From: Bacteriovoracaceae bacterium | GTDB taxonomy: Bacteria; Bdellovibrionota; Bacteriovoracia; Bacteriovoracales; Bacteriovoracaceae | NCBI GenBank assembly: GCA_020630335.1 | Contig: JAHDBN010000019.1 | Location: forward strand, 3,115 to 42,896 | Reading direction: 5' to 3' | Length of the DNA stretch: 39,782 nucleotides | Shown here: positions 17,799 through 26,909 of the stretch, piece after piece | Numbering within the stretch: the first letter of the stretch is position 1 | Layout: each line of letters begins with the position of its first letter | Position numbers and translations under genes: made by a program | Notes under the pieces: generated by a model | Seen by the model: only the letters and a program-made list of their open reading frames with translations | Told to the model about the DNA's origin: nothing | Databases searched by the model: none

Positions 17799-18398
17799 AT
17801 GCAAAATTTGCCTCCTTCTTCGAAAAACTTTGATATTGGACTTATCCTTGAGTGGGGCTTTGTTCTTTTTGTTCTCATTTTCTTAATTTATGCAGCTAGA
17901 AAAATTATGAATGAGAAGACGAACTATCTAGAAGAAGCTCTTTGGTGTGATTTCTTCGATCTTCGCTTAGCCATTCCCAAGTGGTGGACTCAAGTAAATG
18001 AGGAAAGTGATTTCTTAGTATATCAAAGAACTGATACAAAATATGATTGGTATTGTGAAATAAAGAAAATCTCAAGTTCTCTGAGTTGTGATGAATACTT
18101 AAAAAAATATTTAAATGACAAAAAGGTTATCCTTGATAACTCGTATGATAGTTACGAGAAGACGGTTGTATCTGAAAATCTAATTTTGAATGGAGAAGTA
18201 AACAAACGAATCCAAGATTTTACTAGATATGAAGCAACCGCAACTATTGATAATCTAGAAAGGGCCTATATCGATATCATTGCTATAAAAATGAATGAAA
18301 AAGAAATTTACTTCTTTGAAAGCAAAAGTTCAGTGTTAAATGGTTGTGTGGAAGGGCCTTACTTTGAAGAATGCTTGAAAAATCTTAAAGTCTCTTAA
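17799..18398 (+). CDS. Unknown membrane-anchored protein
   Basis: This 199-residue protein has one strong transmembrane helix at about residues 13-31 (LILEWGFVLFVLIFLIYAA) with a short polar N-terminus. A soluble domain rich in Trp, Tyr and acidic residues follows (LAIPKWWTQVNEESDFLVYQRTD; KYDWYCEIKKI; TATIDNLERAYIDIIAIKM). The alternating strands suggest a small alpha/beta domain. I do not recognise the family. There is an AAGG-type ribosome site (GATAAGGT) just before the ATG. It is divergent from the Cys/Gly-rich gene and its 3' end overlaps the next, oppositely oriented gene by 14 bases. Confidence 0.7.
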   Translation: MQNLPPSSKNFDIGLILEWGFVLFVLIFLIYAARKIMNEKTNYLEEALWCDFFDLRLAIPKWWTQVNEESDFLVYQRTDTKYDWYCEIKKISSSLSCDEYLKKYLNDKKVILDNSYDSYEKTVVSENLILNGEVNKRIQDFTRYEATATIDNLERAYIDIIAIKMNEKEIYFFESKSSVLNGCVEGPYFEECLKNLKVS

Positions 18399-18828
18399 CT
18401 GAAAATTTTCTTAATCTTTCAACCATGAAATCAACAAGTTCTGAATCTGTAGCATAAACTTCTTCAATTTCATCTTTTCCTAATAAGAAATCTTTAATTC
18501 TCAAAGCAACATGATGAAGAGATTCAGTTAAATAAAGCCCAGAAATACTTTCACCACTAAAGCTTTTAATGATTTCTTTTTTAGCGTGATTATACATTTC
18601 AGTTTCAGTGATATCACCTGGAATCTCAGTTCCAAATTTATCTTGAACTTCTTCAATAGCTTGTTCTTTAATATCTTCTTCGGTTGAAAAACTTACGTTT
18701 AATTCTGTCGCAAGAGCATCGATAAGAAGTGCTCTATGATCAATTTGATATTCTATAATTCTTGCTTCTTGCAAATGATTTAAGCTATAACTAGCAAGAA
18801 GTTGCAATGTGTCAAAATCGGTTCTCAT
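18385..18828 (-). CDS. Probable DUF507 protein
   Basis: The 147-residue product is soluble, acidic and all-helical, without a signal peptide. The arrangement of two similar helical halves (RIIEYQIDHRALLIDALATEL... and HVALRIKDFLLGKDEI...), with the ending DSELVDFMVERLRKFSV, resembles the DUF507 family found in Deltaproteobacteria-like bacteria and Aquificae. Its function is unknown. The assignment is from recollection of family pattern, without a search. It is upstream of nothing on its own strand; murJ lies behind it on the same strand with 88 bases between. Confidence 0.55.
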   Translation of the reverse strand: MRTDFDTLQLLASYSLNHLQEARIIEYQIDHRALLIDALATELNVSFSTEEDIKEQAIEEVQDKFGTEIPGDITETEMYNHAKKEIIKSFSGESISGLYLTESLHHVALRIKDFLLGKDEIEEVYATDSELVDFMVERLRKFSVKRL

Positions 18829-18916
18829 TTTTAACCTTTACTTTAAAATTGTATACATTTGAAGTCTATCTTAAAGCTCGTCAGTCCTACAACTTAAAAA
18901 GACTGGAATTTAAGAA

Positions 18917-20482
18917 TTAATTTTTCTTTTTTCTAACATAAATAAAGTTTCTTTCTCCTAGTATAAATAAAATACCAAGAAAACTTCCTACTAAAACAAG
19001 AGAAATTAGCGCAAAGATAAGTAACTTCAAGATTATACTTTCAGAGAAAAACTCTACCTGAGGTTTTATCCATAATCCTAGAAAAAATATCAAAAAAGCT
19101 GTGAATATAAATTTAGCTAATTTTAGAGAAAAGATATCGCTTAGAGAAAACGCAATGTATTTTTTGAGGTAATAGATTTGAAGCGATAAATTGGCAATGA
19201 CAGCACAACTTGCAGATAGTGCTAACGCAGAAAATCCCATTATATTAATTAATGAAAGAGCAATAGAGATATTTACAACAACTGATATTATAGAAGTTAT
19301 TACTGGTATTTTTTCTTTATCGATAGCATAGAAGATTGGAACAGAGATTTTATATAGCCCATAAAATGGTAATGACAATGAATAAAAAAAGAGTGCCTTT
19401 GAGGCCATCATAGTGTCGTTTCTAGTAAATTTACCACGTTCAAAAACGATATTGATAATCCAATCTGAGTAAAGAAGAATAATGATTGTTATAGGAATAA
19501 GTAAGCTTAGAGTCAGAAAAACAGTTGAGATAAAAGTTTTTGATGCTTCATCTTTTTTATTACTTTTCCACGCATTAGAAAAATGTACTAGGTGAGAATT
19601 TCCTATGGAAACACTTAGCACACCATTTGGAAATTGAAATAACCTAAAGCCCCAGTTAAGCCAAGCCACTGCACCTGTACCAGCAGTTACAGCTAAAGCA
19701 GTATTGATAAGCATATTGACTTGATTAAAAGAGTAGCCAATAGTTCCTGGGCCCATTTTGTAAAGAATCCTTTTTACATTGGGACTTAAAAGTTTATTTG
19801 GAAATTTAAAGCTATAGCCATGTTTTCTAATAGTAGGAATTTGTAGAGCCAATTGAAGGAATCCACCAATTAAAATACCTATGGAAATTGAGATAATACT
19901 ATGAATACCTTGATTCTCCAGAAAGTTTGCTAAAAAAAGAATGGAGCAGATAACACTCAAATTTAAAAACACTGGAGTTAATGCAGGTAGAAAGAAAATC
20001 TTATAAGTATTCAGAACTCCCATAAGAAGAGCAGCTAATGAGATGAGCATCAGAAATGGAGAGATGATCCTAACCATTAATACAGTGAGATTAAACTTTT
20101 CCATATCTTGATCAAAGCCAGGAGCGATAAATTTCACTAAAAATGGAGCAGTAAGAAAAATAATAATACTTAATATGCTTGTGATGATAAATAAGGCCCA
20201 AAAAGCCTGATTGAAAGTTTCTTGAGACTTATTTTTTATCTTTGACTCAGTGAATATAGGAACGAAGGCAGATGAGAAGGCTCCTTCTGCAAAGAGGTCT
20301 CTAAGCATATTAGGGATTCTGTAAGCAACATAAAAAGCATCCGTCAGTCCAGATGCTCCAAAAGTAGCTGCGATGAGTTGCTCTCTTACTAAACCTAGGA
20401 TTCTACTGCAAAAGGTTGCTACAGCCATTCGGGCTGAGGTTAATAGTATTGAAAGTCGACTCTTTTCTTGACTATTGGCCAC
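18917..20482 (-). CDS. murJ: Lipid II flippase MurJ (MviN)
   Basis: MurJ moves the peptidoglycan precursor lipid II across the inner membrane. The 521-residue protein is almost entirely hydrophobic helices (14 expected in the family). It carries the N-terminal family signature SRILGLVREQLIAATFGAS, followed by DAFYVAYRIPNMLRDLFAEGAFSSAFVPIF, which includes the Arg and Asp residues essential in E. coli MurJ. The C-terminus is short and basic (ERNFIYVRKKKN). The gene is divergent from hppA, with 77 bases between start codons that must hold both promoters. Confidence 0.95.
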   Translation of the reverse strand: MANSQEKSRLSILLTSARMAVATFCSRILGLVREQLIAATFGASGLTDAFYVAYRIPNMLRDLFAEGAFSSAFVPIFTESKIKNKSQETFNQAFWALFIITSILSIIIFLTAPFLVKFIAPGFDQDMEKFNLTVLMVRIISPFLMLISLAALLMGVLNTYKIFFLPALTPVFLNLSVICSILFLANFLENQGIHSIISISIGILIGGFLQLALQIPTIRKHGYSFKFPNKLLSPNVKRILYKMGPGTIGYSFNQVNMLINTALAVTAGTGAVAWLNWGFRLFQFPNGVLSVSIGNSHLVHFSNAWKSNKKDEASKTFISTVFLTLSLLIPITIIILLYSDWIINIVFERGKFTRNDTMMASKALFFYSLSLPFYGLYKISVPIFYAIDKEKIPVITSIISVVVNISIALSLINIMGFSALALSASCAVIANLSLQIYYLKKYIAFSLSDIFSLKLAKFIFTAFLIFFLGLWIKPQVEFFSESIILKLLIFALISLVLVGSFLGILFILGERNFIYVRKKKN

Positions 20483-20559
20483 TATATTTCCATTATCTTT
20501 TGGTTATTAATATTAAATTAATTTTACGATAACCTCTAACTATTAAAAGGTGAAATTTT

Positions 20560-22584
20560 ATGGAAAATGCCATTGGATTTATGAATTACAGTCCATTTAT
20601 TGCTGTTGCTGGATTTGGCTTCGCGATGATGACTTATTTTTGGGTTGTTAAACAACCTGCAGGAAATGCAAAAATGATCGAAATTGCTGGTCTTATTGAA
20701 TCAGGTTCGATGACGTTTTTAAGAAAAGAGTACACGTTACTTTTTATTTTCTTAGCTGTTGTTGCCGCTTTAATTTGGTCTTTTATTGGTCAAAATACAG
20801 CAGTTTGTTATTTAGTTGGGGCGGTTGCTTCAATGGTTTGTGGATTCATGGGAATGAAAGCCGCAACGAAATCAAACGTAAGAACTGCGCAAGCAGCTTC
20901 TGTTTCAGGTCAAGGGAAAGCATTATCAGTAGCTTTCTTTGGTGGTTCGGTAATGGGAATGACTGTTGCTTCTTTAGGTCTTCTAGGAGTTGTTGTAGCT
21001 TTTAGAATTTTTGGAGTTGAAGCATTAAACGGTTTTGCCATGGGTGCTTCATCTATCGCTCTTTTCGCTAGAGTTGGTGGTGGTATTTATACAAAGGCAG
21101 CTGATGTTGGTGCTGACTTAGTTGGTAAAGTTGAAGCTGGTATTCCTGAAGATGATCCTAGAAACCCTGCAACTATCGCAGATAACGTTGGTGATAATGT
21201 TGGTGATACAGCTGGAATGGGAGCAGATATTTTTGAATCTTATGCAGGTTCAATTATCGCTACTATGTTTATTGGTTCAACTATGACTACTGCTTTTAAT
21301 TCAACAGATGCTTTAAGTTTATCTCAAATTAATAGCTCTGTTGTTTTACCGATTATTGTTGCAAGTATTGGTTTGATTGCTTCTTTTGTTGCGATCATGA
21401 CAATGAATCTTTTAAAGAATTCAAACCCTGCTAGTGCACTTAGATGGACACCGGTTGTTGGAATTGTTGGACTTTTTGCTGGTTCTTGGTTTTTAGTTGA
21501 TGCAATGGACTTTACACAATTCGCAAATCCAATGGGACCTTTTTACTCTATGGTTATTGGATCGTTGTCTGGTTTAGGTATCGGTTTTGCTACTGAATAT
21601 TATACTGCTGGAGAGTTTGCTCCAGTTAAAAGAGTAGCTGAAGCTGGGAAGACTGGTCCTGCAACAAATATTATCGCTGGTATTGCTGTTGGAATGTATT
21701 CTTGTATTCTTCCAATCTTCATTATTGGTGCTGCAATTTATTATGCAAATGAGTTCTCAGGACTTTATGGAATTGGTATTGCCGCTGTTGGTATGCTTGC
21801 AACAACAGGGATTACTATGACTGTTGATGCTTACGGACCGATTTCAGATAATGCTGGTGGTATTGCTGAGATGAGTGAGCTTGGACCAGAAGTTAGAGCT
21901 ATTACTGATGGATTAGATTCTATTGGAAATACAACTGCTGCTGTTGGGAAAGGTTTTGCTATTGGATCTGCAGCCTTAACTGCACTTGCAATGTTTTCTG
22001 CTTATTCAACAGCTGTTGGATTAGAGACAATCAATATTATGAATCCTAAAGTTGTTATCGGGCTTTTAATCGGTGGTGTTCTTCCATTTTATGTTGGAGC
22101 AAACACGATGAGTGCTGTTGGTAGAGCTGCTCAATCAATGGTGGAAGAAGTAAGAAGACAGTTTAGAGAAATTAAAGGAATTATGGATGGATCAGGAAAG
22201 CCTGATACTGAAAAATGTATTGCTATTGCAACTGATGCTGCTCTTAAGGAAATGATTGCTCCAGGTTTAGTTGCAGTTATTGCTCCACTTGCTATGGGAT
22301 TCATTCTTGGTAAAGAAGCTCTTGGTGGAATGCTTGCAGGTGCAACTGTTACTGGTGTTTTACTCGCACTTTTCATGGCAAACGCTGGTGGTGCTTGGGA
22401 TAATGCTAAGAAAGCAATTGAGCAAGGTCATATTAAAGGTGAATCAAAAGGTGGGGAAGCTCATAAGGCTGCAGTTACAGGTGATACTGTCGGTGATCCA
22501 TTTAAAGATACATCAGGTCCTGCGATGAATATTTTAGTGAAGCTTATGAGTATTGTTTCGTTGGTTATTGCTCCGCTATTGTAA
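20560..22584 (+). CDS. hppA: Membrane-bound, K+-dependent-type ion-pumping pyrophosphatase
   Basis: This 674-residue polytopic protein couples pyrophosphate hydrolysis to export of H+ or Na+. The active-site segment is [26 protein letters not shown] followed by [22 protein letters not shown] (given here in two pieces), with the paired DNVGD motifs that bind Mg-pyrophosphate; the distal DNAGG and [14 protein letters not shown] loops are also intact. In the loop [10 protein letters not shown], residues 460 and 463 are Ala and Gly. K+-independent H+-pumps carry Lys at the first of these, so this enzyme should need K+. Whether it pumps H+ or Na+ is not decided here. AAAGGTG precedes the ATG, and a strong intrinsic terminator follows. 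Confidence 0.95.
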   Translation: MENAIGFMNYSPFIAVAGFGFAMMTYFWVVKQPAGNAKMIEIAGLIESGSMTFLRKEYTLLFIFLAVVAALIWSFIGQNTAVCYLVGAVASMVCGFMGMKAATKSNVRTAQAASVSGQGKALSVAFFGGSVMGMTVASLGLLGVVVAFRIFGVEALNGFAMGASSIALFARVGGGIYTKAADVGADLVGKVEAGIPEDDPRNPATIADNVGDNVGDTAGMGADIFESYAGSIIATMFIGSTMTTAFNSTDALSLSQINSSVVLPIIVASIGLIASFVAIMTMNLLKNSNPASALRWTPVVGIVGLFAGSWFLVDAMDFTQFANPMGPFYSMVIGSLSGLGIGFATEYYTAGEFAPVKRVAEAGKTGPATNIIAGIAVGMYSCILPIFIIGAAIYYANEFSGLYGIGIAAVGMLATTGITMTVDAYGPISDNAGGIAEMSELGPEVRAITDGLDSIGNTTAAVGKGFAIGSAALTALAMFSAYSTAVGLETINIMNPKVVIGLLIGGVLPFYVGANTMSAVGRAAQSMVEEVRRQFREIKGIMDGSGKPDTEKCIAIATDAALKEMIAPGLVAVIAPLAMGFILGKEALGGMLAGATVTGVLLALFMANAGGAWDNAKKAIEQGHIKGESKGGEAHKAAVTGDTVGDPFKDTSGPAMNILVKLMSIVSLVIAPLL

Positions 22585-22617
22585 GTGCCAGGTACTTTAA
22601 ATTAAAAATACTTACTT

Positions 22618-22643
22618 AAGGCCCTCAGATGAGGGCCTTTTTT
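22618..22643 (+). terminator. Intrinsic terminator after hppA
   Basis: AAGGCCCTC pairs with GAGGGCCTT around a 4-base loop (AGAT), followed directly by a T-run. It is a textbook rho-independent terminator 34 bases after the hppA stop. Confidence 0.93.
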
Positions 22644-22682
22644 ATTTCTATGAGTTAAGCTTTATTCATCAAAGGATGATTT

Positions 22683-23636
22683 ATGAAACCTAAAATTCTT
22701 GTTTGCGATGGGATGAGTTCTGATATTTTTAATAAACTAAAAAATAATGAGAATTTTGATGTTTATCCAGAAGCTAAAAATTCTCAAGAAGTGGTAGCTA
22801 AAGAAGCAGTTGAAGCAGATGCTCTAGTGATTCGTTCAGCGACGAAGCCAAACCAAGAATTTTTAGATAAGTGCAAAAACTTAAAATATATTATTAGAGC
22901 TGGAGAAGGTACTGATAATATCGATAAGGTTCACTGCAAAGAAATAGGAATTAAAGTTTCTAATACTCCAGGAGCTAATAATAACTCGGCAGCAGAACAT
23001 GCGATAAGTCTAATGTTTACTCTTCTTAGAAAAACAGCTTGGGCGAATAGTTCAATGCAAGAAGGAAAATGGGAAAAATCAAAGTTTTCTGGAAATGAAA
23101 TGACTAATAAGACCGTAGGGATTATTGGTTTTGGTCGGATAGGGCAATTAGTTGCTAAGCGTTTAACTGGCTTTGATCCTGAAATTCTTTATTTTGATCC
23201 TTATGCGAGTTCTCATTCTGTTAACTATGATAATATTACAAGAGTTGAAAACCTCGATGATATCTTTAAAAAATCAGATGTGATAACTGTCCATGTTCCT
23301 TTAATGGAAAAGACCAAAAACTTTATAACGAAGAATCATTTTGATTTGATGAACTCTAGTGCGATCTTTGTGAATGCAGCAAGAGGTGGAATTGTAAATG
23401 AGCAAGATCTTATCGATGCTCTTAAAGAAGGAAAAATGAAAGCTGCCGCTTTAGATGTTTTTTCTACTGAGCCTTTGAAAGAAAAGACAGAACTTCATAG
23501 TTTAGAAAACCTTGTATTAACTCCTCATTTAGGTGGAAGTACGGCGGAAGCTCAGTATAGAGTAGGTGAGATGGCCTATCATCAGTTAAAAGAGTTCTTT
23601 AATAATGGAAATCTTTTAAACGAGGTTCGAATCTGA
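22683..23636 (+). CDS. serA: D-3-phosphoglycerate dehydrogenase-type 2-hydroxyacid dehydrogenase
   Basis: A 317-residue NAD-dependent dehydrogenase. It has the substrate-side motif RAGEGTDNID, a Rossmann NAD loop GIIGFGRIGQLVAKR, and the catalytic triad of the D-2-hydroxyacid family: Arg in NAARGGIVNE, Glu in FSTEPL, His in TPHLGGST. The GST after the catalytic His and the RAGxGxDNID stretch are typical of phosphoglycerate dehydrogenase, the first step of serine biosynthesis. It is the short form without a C-terminal ACT domain, so serine feedback through ACT is not expected. Other hydroxyacid substrates are possible. AAAGGATG precedes the ATG. Transcribed separately from hppA, as a terminator lies between. 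Confidence 0.83.
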   Translation: MKPKILVCDGMSSDIFNKLKNNENFDVYPEAKNSQEVVAKEAVEADALVIRSATKPNQEFLDKCKNLKYIIRAGEGTDNIDKVHCKEIGIKVSNTPGANNNSAAEHAISLMFTLLRKTAWANSSMQEGKWEKSKFSGNEMTNKTVGIIGFGRIGQLVAKRLTGFDPEILYFDPYASSHSVNYDNITRVENLDDIFKKSDVITVHVPLMEKTKNFITKNHFDLMNSSAIFVNAARGGIVNEQDLIDALKEGKMKAAALDVFSTEPLKEKTELHSLENLVLTPHLGGSTAEAQYRVGEMAYHQLKEFFNNGNLLNEVRI

Positions 23637-23737
23637 TCAGATTTAGTTTTTAACAAAGCTCTTTACTCAATTTTGATATTATTTACCTCCTTCTAAATGG
23701 TAAGCAGTTAGCTGCTATATTTTTGATAGGAGATACT

Positions 23738-25405
23738 ATGAATTTTTTAAAGATATTCTTAATATTATGCATAACTTACTCATGTACAAGTGTGAAGTAT
23801 CCAAGTAGTAGAGGGGTTGCACAAGAAGATAAAGCAAGTGAGGAGATTACTTCTAAGAAAACTTACTTCGCAGAGAGTAGAGATATTAAAGATCTTCATT
23901 TCTTGCTAGAAGAGTTTTTTATTTCCTCTAATAAAAAGAGTGTAAATGTAGGTGATTTTCACAAGTTTTTTATCTCTTTAGAAAAAAAAGAAAGAGAGAT
24001 TATTTTAGAAGAACTTATAATGATAAAAAAGCTAGATAAGCTGGCAGATGAAAGAGTTGAGTTGCTCCAGGATTCCTCAGTTTATACAAATCTCAAGGCT
24101 ACCAGGGCAGGAGATTTATATAATTTACTGGGATTAAGTCATTTTGCTTTAGAGAATAATTTATCTCCTTTCGATGTTCAGAGTAAAAAGAAACTATACA
24201 TAAATCAAGATGCTTTGTATTTAGGCTATACACCTCTTCATTATAATTTAACTGTTAGTAAGTATCTTAAGGATATAGCAAAGTTAAAAAGAGAATTAGC
24301 TAATTTTTCCATTATAGTAAAAACATATAATGTACTGACAAACAAAAAGATTACAAATGTGAATTATAGTTATTGGGATCTTGTTCCATTTGAAAAAGAG
24401 AATGGGGAATTAAAGGTGGGCAACAAAGAATTAAAGGATTACTTCTTTGAACAAAATTCTTTTAAGATTACGGCAGATTCACAAAACTATGTATCGTCTT
24501 CGATTTCAATAATTCCAGAGTTACTTAAATATAAAGGAGAGAATGTATATAAAATTGGTCTATTACCTTCAGGGCTATCAGCTAAAAACATTGCTGAATT
24601 ACAAAAATATGAGGAGAGTCCTGCTTTAGCAAAATTAGAAGAAACAATAAAAGAATATGAAAAAGTATCCTTAATTAACTTTTCAGATATTGATAAGAAT
24701 ATGGCATTCATAGTTGATGGCTCAGCTTCTGTTGATTACGTTCTGCCAGTGATAGTAAATGAACTGAAACTAATGTGTGAATTGATGCTACCAGAAAAAT
24801 TACTGAGCATATATGGAATGGGATCTTCACGGAGCATCGTTTATCTTGAGAACGTGAAATCGAAAGAAAAGGATAAGGTACATGCTTCAATTAGGAAATT
24901 TAACGGATATCACGAAGGAGATGATCTAAGATACTCGTTAAGACAAGCACTAGAAAATTCTAAAGTTCAAGTTATTAATATTTTATCTGATGCAGAATTT
25001 GAAGACGATCCTACGTTCTTGTTAAATGAGTTGAAAGAGAAATTTTCAAAAAGATTAGAAACAGTACAAATTAACAATTTTATTTTCAATGGAAGCTCAA
25101 ACATCTATACGGAGTTTATGAAAACAATGGGTGGAGTAGAGGGAGTGAGCAAGGTAAGTAAGGGGCTATCATCAGAGATGTCAGACAAAGTTCTTAAACA
25201 AGTAAAAGAGATGAGATCTGAAATGGAAAGATATAATAAGCGAAAAGCAGACTTGAAGAGGTATGGAGTAAGTTCTATCAAGGAACTACTTGAGAACATA
25301 GAAGAATCCGCTATTACCTTTAAAGGTACAGCAACTGGACACTTAATAAACACTTTATTGGATGATATCTATAAGGAAATAGAAATAATAAAAAGCAAGA
25401 AATAA
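23738..25405 (+). CDS. Lipoprotein with von Willebrand factor A-like domain
   Basis: ATG 23738 has AGGAGA 4-9 bases upstream and gives a lipoprotein signal (MNFLKIFLILCITYSCTS); the TTG at 23723 is too far up. After a helical N-terminal half, the segment MAFIVDGSASVDYVLPVIV carries a MIDAS-type DGSAS motif at the end of a hydrophobic strand, followed by LSIYGMGSSRSIVYL and QVINILSDAEFED, the strand order of a von Willebrand A fold. The C-terminus is helical and charged, probably coiled coil (KQVKEMRSEMERYNKRKADL). It may bind metal-dependent ligands in the envelope; the partner is unknown. A small hairpin, AGCAG-TTAG-CTGCT (23703-23716) followed by ATATTTTT, sits just before the ribosome site and might be a leader attenuator or the serA terminator. 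Confidence 0.68.
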   Translation: MNFLKIFLILCITYSCTSVKYPSSRGVAQEDKASEEITSKKTYFAESRDIKDLHFLLEEFFISSNKKSVNVGDFHKFFISLEKKEREIILEELIMIKKLDKLADERVELLQDSSVYTNLKATRAGDLYNLLGLSHFALENNLSPFDVQSKKKLYINQDALYLGYTPLHYNLTVSKYLKDIAKLKRELANFSIIVKTYNVLTNKKITNVNYSYWDLVPFEKENGELKVGNKELKDYFFEQNSFKITADSQNYVSSSISIIPELLKYKGENVYKIGLLPSGLSAKNIAELQKYEESPALAKLEETIKEYEKVSLINFSDIDKNMAFIVDGSASVDYVLPVIVNELKLMCELMLPEKLLSIYGMGSSRSIVYLENVKSKEKDKVHASIRKFNGYHEGDDLRYSLRQALENSKVQVINILSDAEFEDDPTFLLNELKEKFSKRLETVQINNFIFNGSSNIYTEFMKTMGGVEGVSKVSKGLSSEMSDKVLKQVKEMRSEMERYNKRKADLKRYGVSSIKELLENIEESAITFKGTATGHLINTLLDDIYKEIEIIKSKK

Positions 25406-25530
25406 GAAGAACTGAAGTCTTTAAAAGTTTACAAAGTTTTTGCTCAATGGAAGGTTATTGTCTAAAGATTATACACCTGCTAAGAAATCTACATTTACAC
25501 TACTCTCAGATCGAAATAATCGTCTATAAA

Positions 25531-25547
25531 CTTGGCACGCCTTGTGC
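25531..25547 (+). promoter_or_regulatory. Sigma-54 (RpoN) promoter
   Basis: TTGGCACG-CCTT-GTGCA matches the sigma-54 consensus TTGGCACG-N4-TTGCW except for one base, with the invariant GG and GC at the correct 10-base spacing. Transcription would start near 25558, about 36 bases before the lipoprotein ATG. No activator-binding repeat was identified in the 125 bases upstream. Confidence 0.78.
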
Positions 25548-25593
25548 ATTATAAGTTTGCAGATAACTTAAAATGATTTCATAAGGAGAGAGT

Positions 25594-26139
25594 ATGAAAA
25601 AAACAATTTTATTAGGAATGCTATTCACATTAGTAATTTCATGTGGAAGTAATGACAACAACAATGGACGAACAAATGTTAATAGTTCAACTATTTCACA
25701 GCGAGTTAGATCTTTAGAGAACTCACTTAGGTGTCAAGGAAGTAGTAGGAGAACTAATGTTGGATTTGTGGCAACTATTAGAAATAAAAATACGAGACCT
25801 GAACTTCACTTTTCTAGAAAGGTGAATAATGTAAGTCTATCAAATATGAATAGAGTTCAAGGTGTTTATATCGGAGCGACTCAATATAATGATATTGTAG
25901 TGGTAAAAGAATTATCAGCATCAAGTGCAGAAGTTTTAATAAGAATGTGTGCCGATAATACTTATGCTAGAGATATTACTAGATTTGAAGTCTTTCAATA
26001 TAGTACTTCAAATGTAACTAGCTGTGATTATAATCAAATAACAGCATTAAATATGTTTGTTGTAACTAGATGGGGCCAAGAGCAAGAACCACTAATTACA
26101 ACTTCGGCATGCGAAAGAGATTTTCAACAAGGATTTTAA
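25594..26139 (+). CDS. Lipoprotein of unknown function under a sigma-54 promoter
   Basis: The 181-residue product starts MKKTILLGMLFTLVISCGSNDNNN, a lipoprotein signal with lipobox LVISC and a Gly-Ser-Asn-Asp linker. The mature part has three further Cys residues (LRCQG, RMCAD, TSCDY) plus one near the end (SACERD) and mixed strands and helices; no known motif is visible. The ribosome site AAGGAGAG lies 6 bases upstream of the ATG. It stands alone between its own sigma-54 promoter and a bidirectional terminator, so it is a single-gene regulon member whose expression depends on an enhancer-binding activator encoded elsewhere. Confidence 0.75.
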   Translation: MKKTILLGMLFTLVISCGSNDNNNGRTNVNSSTISQRVRSLENSLRCQGSSRRTNVGFVATIRNKNTRPELHFSRKVNNVSLSNMNRVQGVYIGATQYNDIVVVKELSASSAEVLIRMCADNTYARDITRFEVFQYSTSNVTSCDYNQITALNMFVVTRWGQEQEPLITTSACERDFQQGF

Positions 26140-26181
26140 TAATAATTTCTGAGAAATCAGATATTATTCTCTCCCCCCTAC

Positions 26182-26215
26182 AAAACTCCAAAGAGACTAG
26201 ATCCTTTGGAGTTTT
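26182..26215. terminator. Bidirectional intrinsic terminator
   Basis: AAAACTCCAAAG (26182-26193) and CTTTGGAGTTTT (26204-26215) are a perfect 12-base inverted repeat. A-runs and T-runs at the two ends allow termination in both directions between the convergent lipoprotein and amidase genes. The right arm overlaps the last two bases of the amidase stop codon. Confidence 0.9.
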
Positions 26216-26909
26216 ACTCTTTTAAAAGTTCTAAAATTTTTTGAGAATAATCTTCTAAATATTGAGTTCTTTTGATTTTATTTAACTCATTTGGATTTGA
26301 CATGAATCCTGGTTCAAGAAGCAAACCTGGTCTTTTGGATAACGCAAGAATATAGAATAATCCTGGTTTCACTTTTCTATTTTTTATACCATGCTTTTTT
26401 AAAACAGGGGTTATAAGATTATTGAGTTTGAAAGCTAACCTTTTAGAGTCGTGATGAGTAAGTTTAATAGCGAGATCAATTAATATTTTATGCGTAATTG
26501 AAGTTTCTTTTTCTTCTAATCCTACATTTTCAATACTTTCTAATTTTTTTACAGCTTTATTTTTATGATTATCAAGATAAAAAATTTCAGAACCAGAAGC
26601 TGCTTTATCTTTTGAAGAATTAAAGTGTAACGAGAGGACTAAATCAGCTTTTACTTTATCGGCTTTAAGGGCCCTTTCTTCCAAGGAAACAAATTTATCA
26701 CTATCTCTGGTTAAGAAAACTTTATGTTGAGATTGAAGCCTATTTTTAAGTATTTTTGCGAAGTGAAGAGTTAGATCTTTTTCAAAAATTTCTTTTTTAT
26801 TTACTTTAGTTTTTGCTCCGACCTCATAACCTCCATGTCCAGGATCGATCAAAATAGTAAGTGAAAAACTATGAATGCTAAAAAATAAAAAAAAACTAAA
26901 GTGCTTCAT
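26214..26909 (-). CDS. N-acetylmuramoyl-L-alanine amidase (Amidase_3 / AmiC type)
   Basis: Amidase_3 enzymes are zinc peptidases that cut the bond between N-acetylmuramic acid and the stem peptide. Visible are the zinc motifs ILIDPGHGGYEVGA (His plus Glu), LSLHFNSS (His) and the catalytic LLLEPGFMSNPNE (Glu). The 231-residue protein has a signal peptide (MKHFSFFLFFSIHSFS) and no extra wall-binding domain, close to the minimal catalytic domain. I use ATG 26909; the TTG at 26915 adds two residues. It overlaps the end of the upstream SpoIID-like gene by 14 bases, so the two enzymes are co-translated. Candidate roles are daughter-cell separation, spore-like or bdelloplast remodelling, or prey-wall processing. 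Confidence 0.9.
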   Translation of the reverse strand: MKHFSFFLFFSIHSFSLTILIDPGHGGYEVGAKTKVNKKEIFEKDLTLHFAKILKNRLQSQHKVFLTRDSDKFVSLEERALKADKVKADLVLSLHFNSSKDKAASGSEIFYLDNHKNKAVKKLESIENVGLEEKETSITHKILIDLAIKLTHHDSKRLAFKLNNLITPVLKKHGIKNRKVKPGLFYILALSKRPGLLLEPGFMSNPNELNKIKRTQYLEDYSQKILELLKE

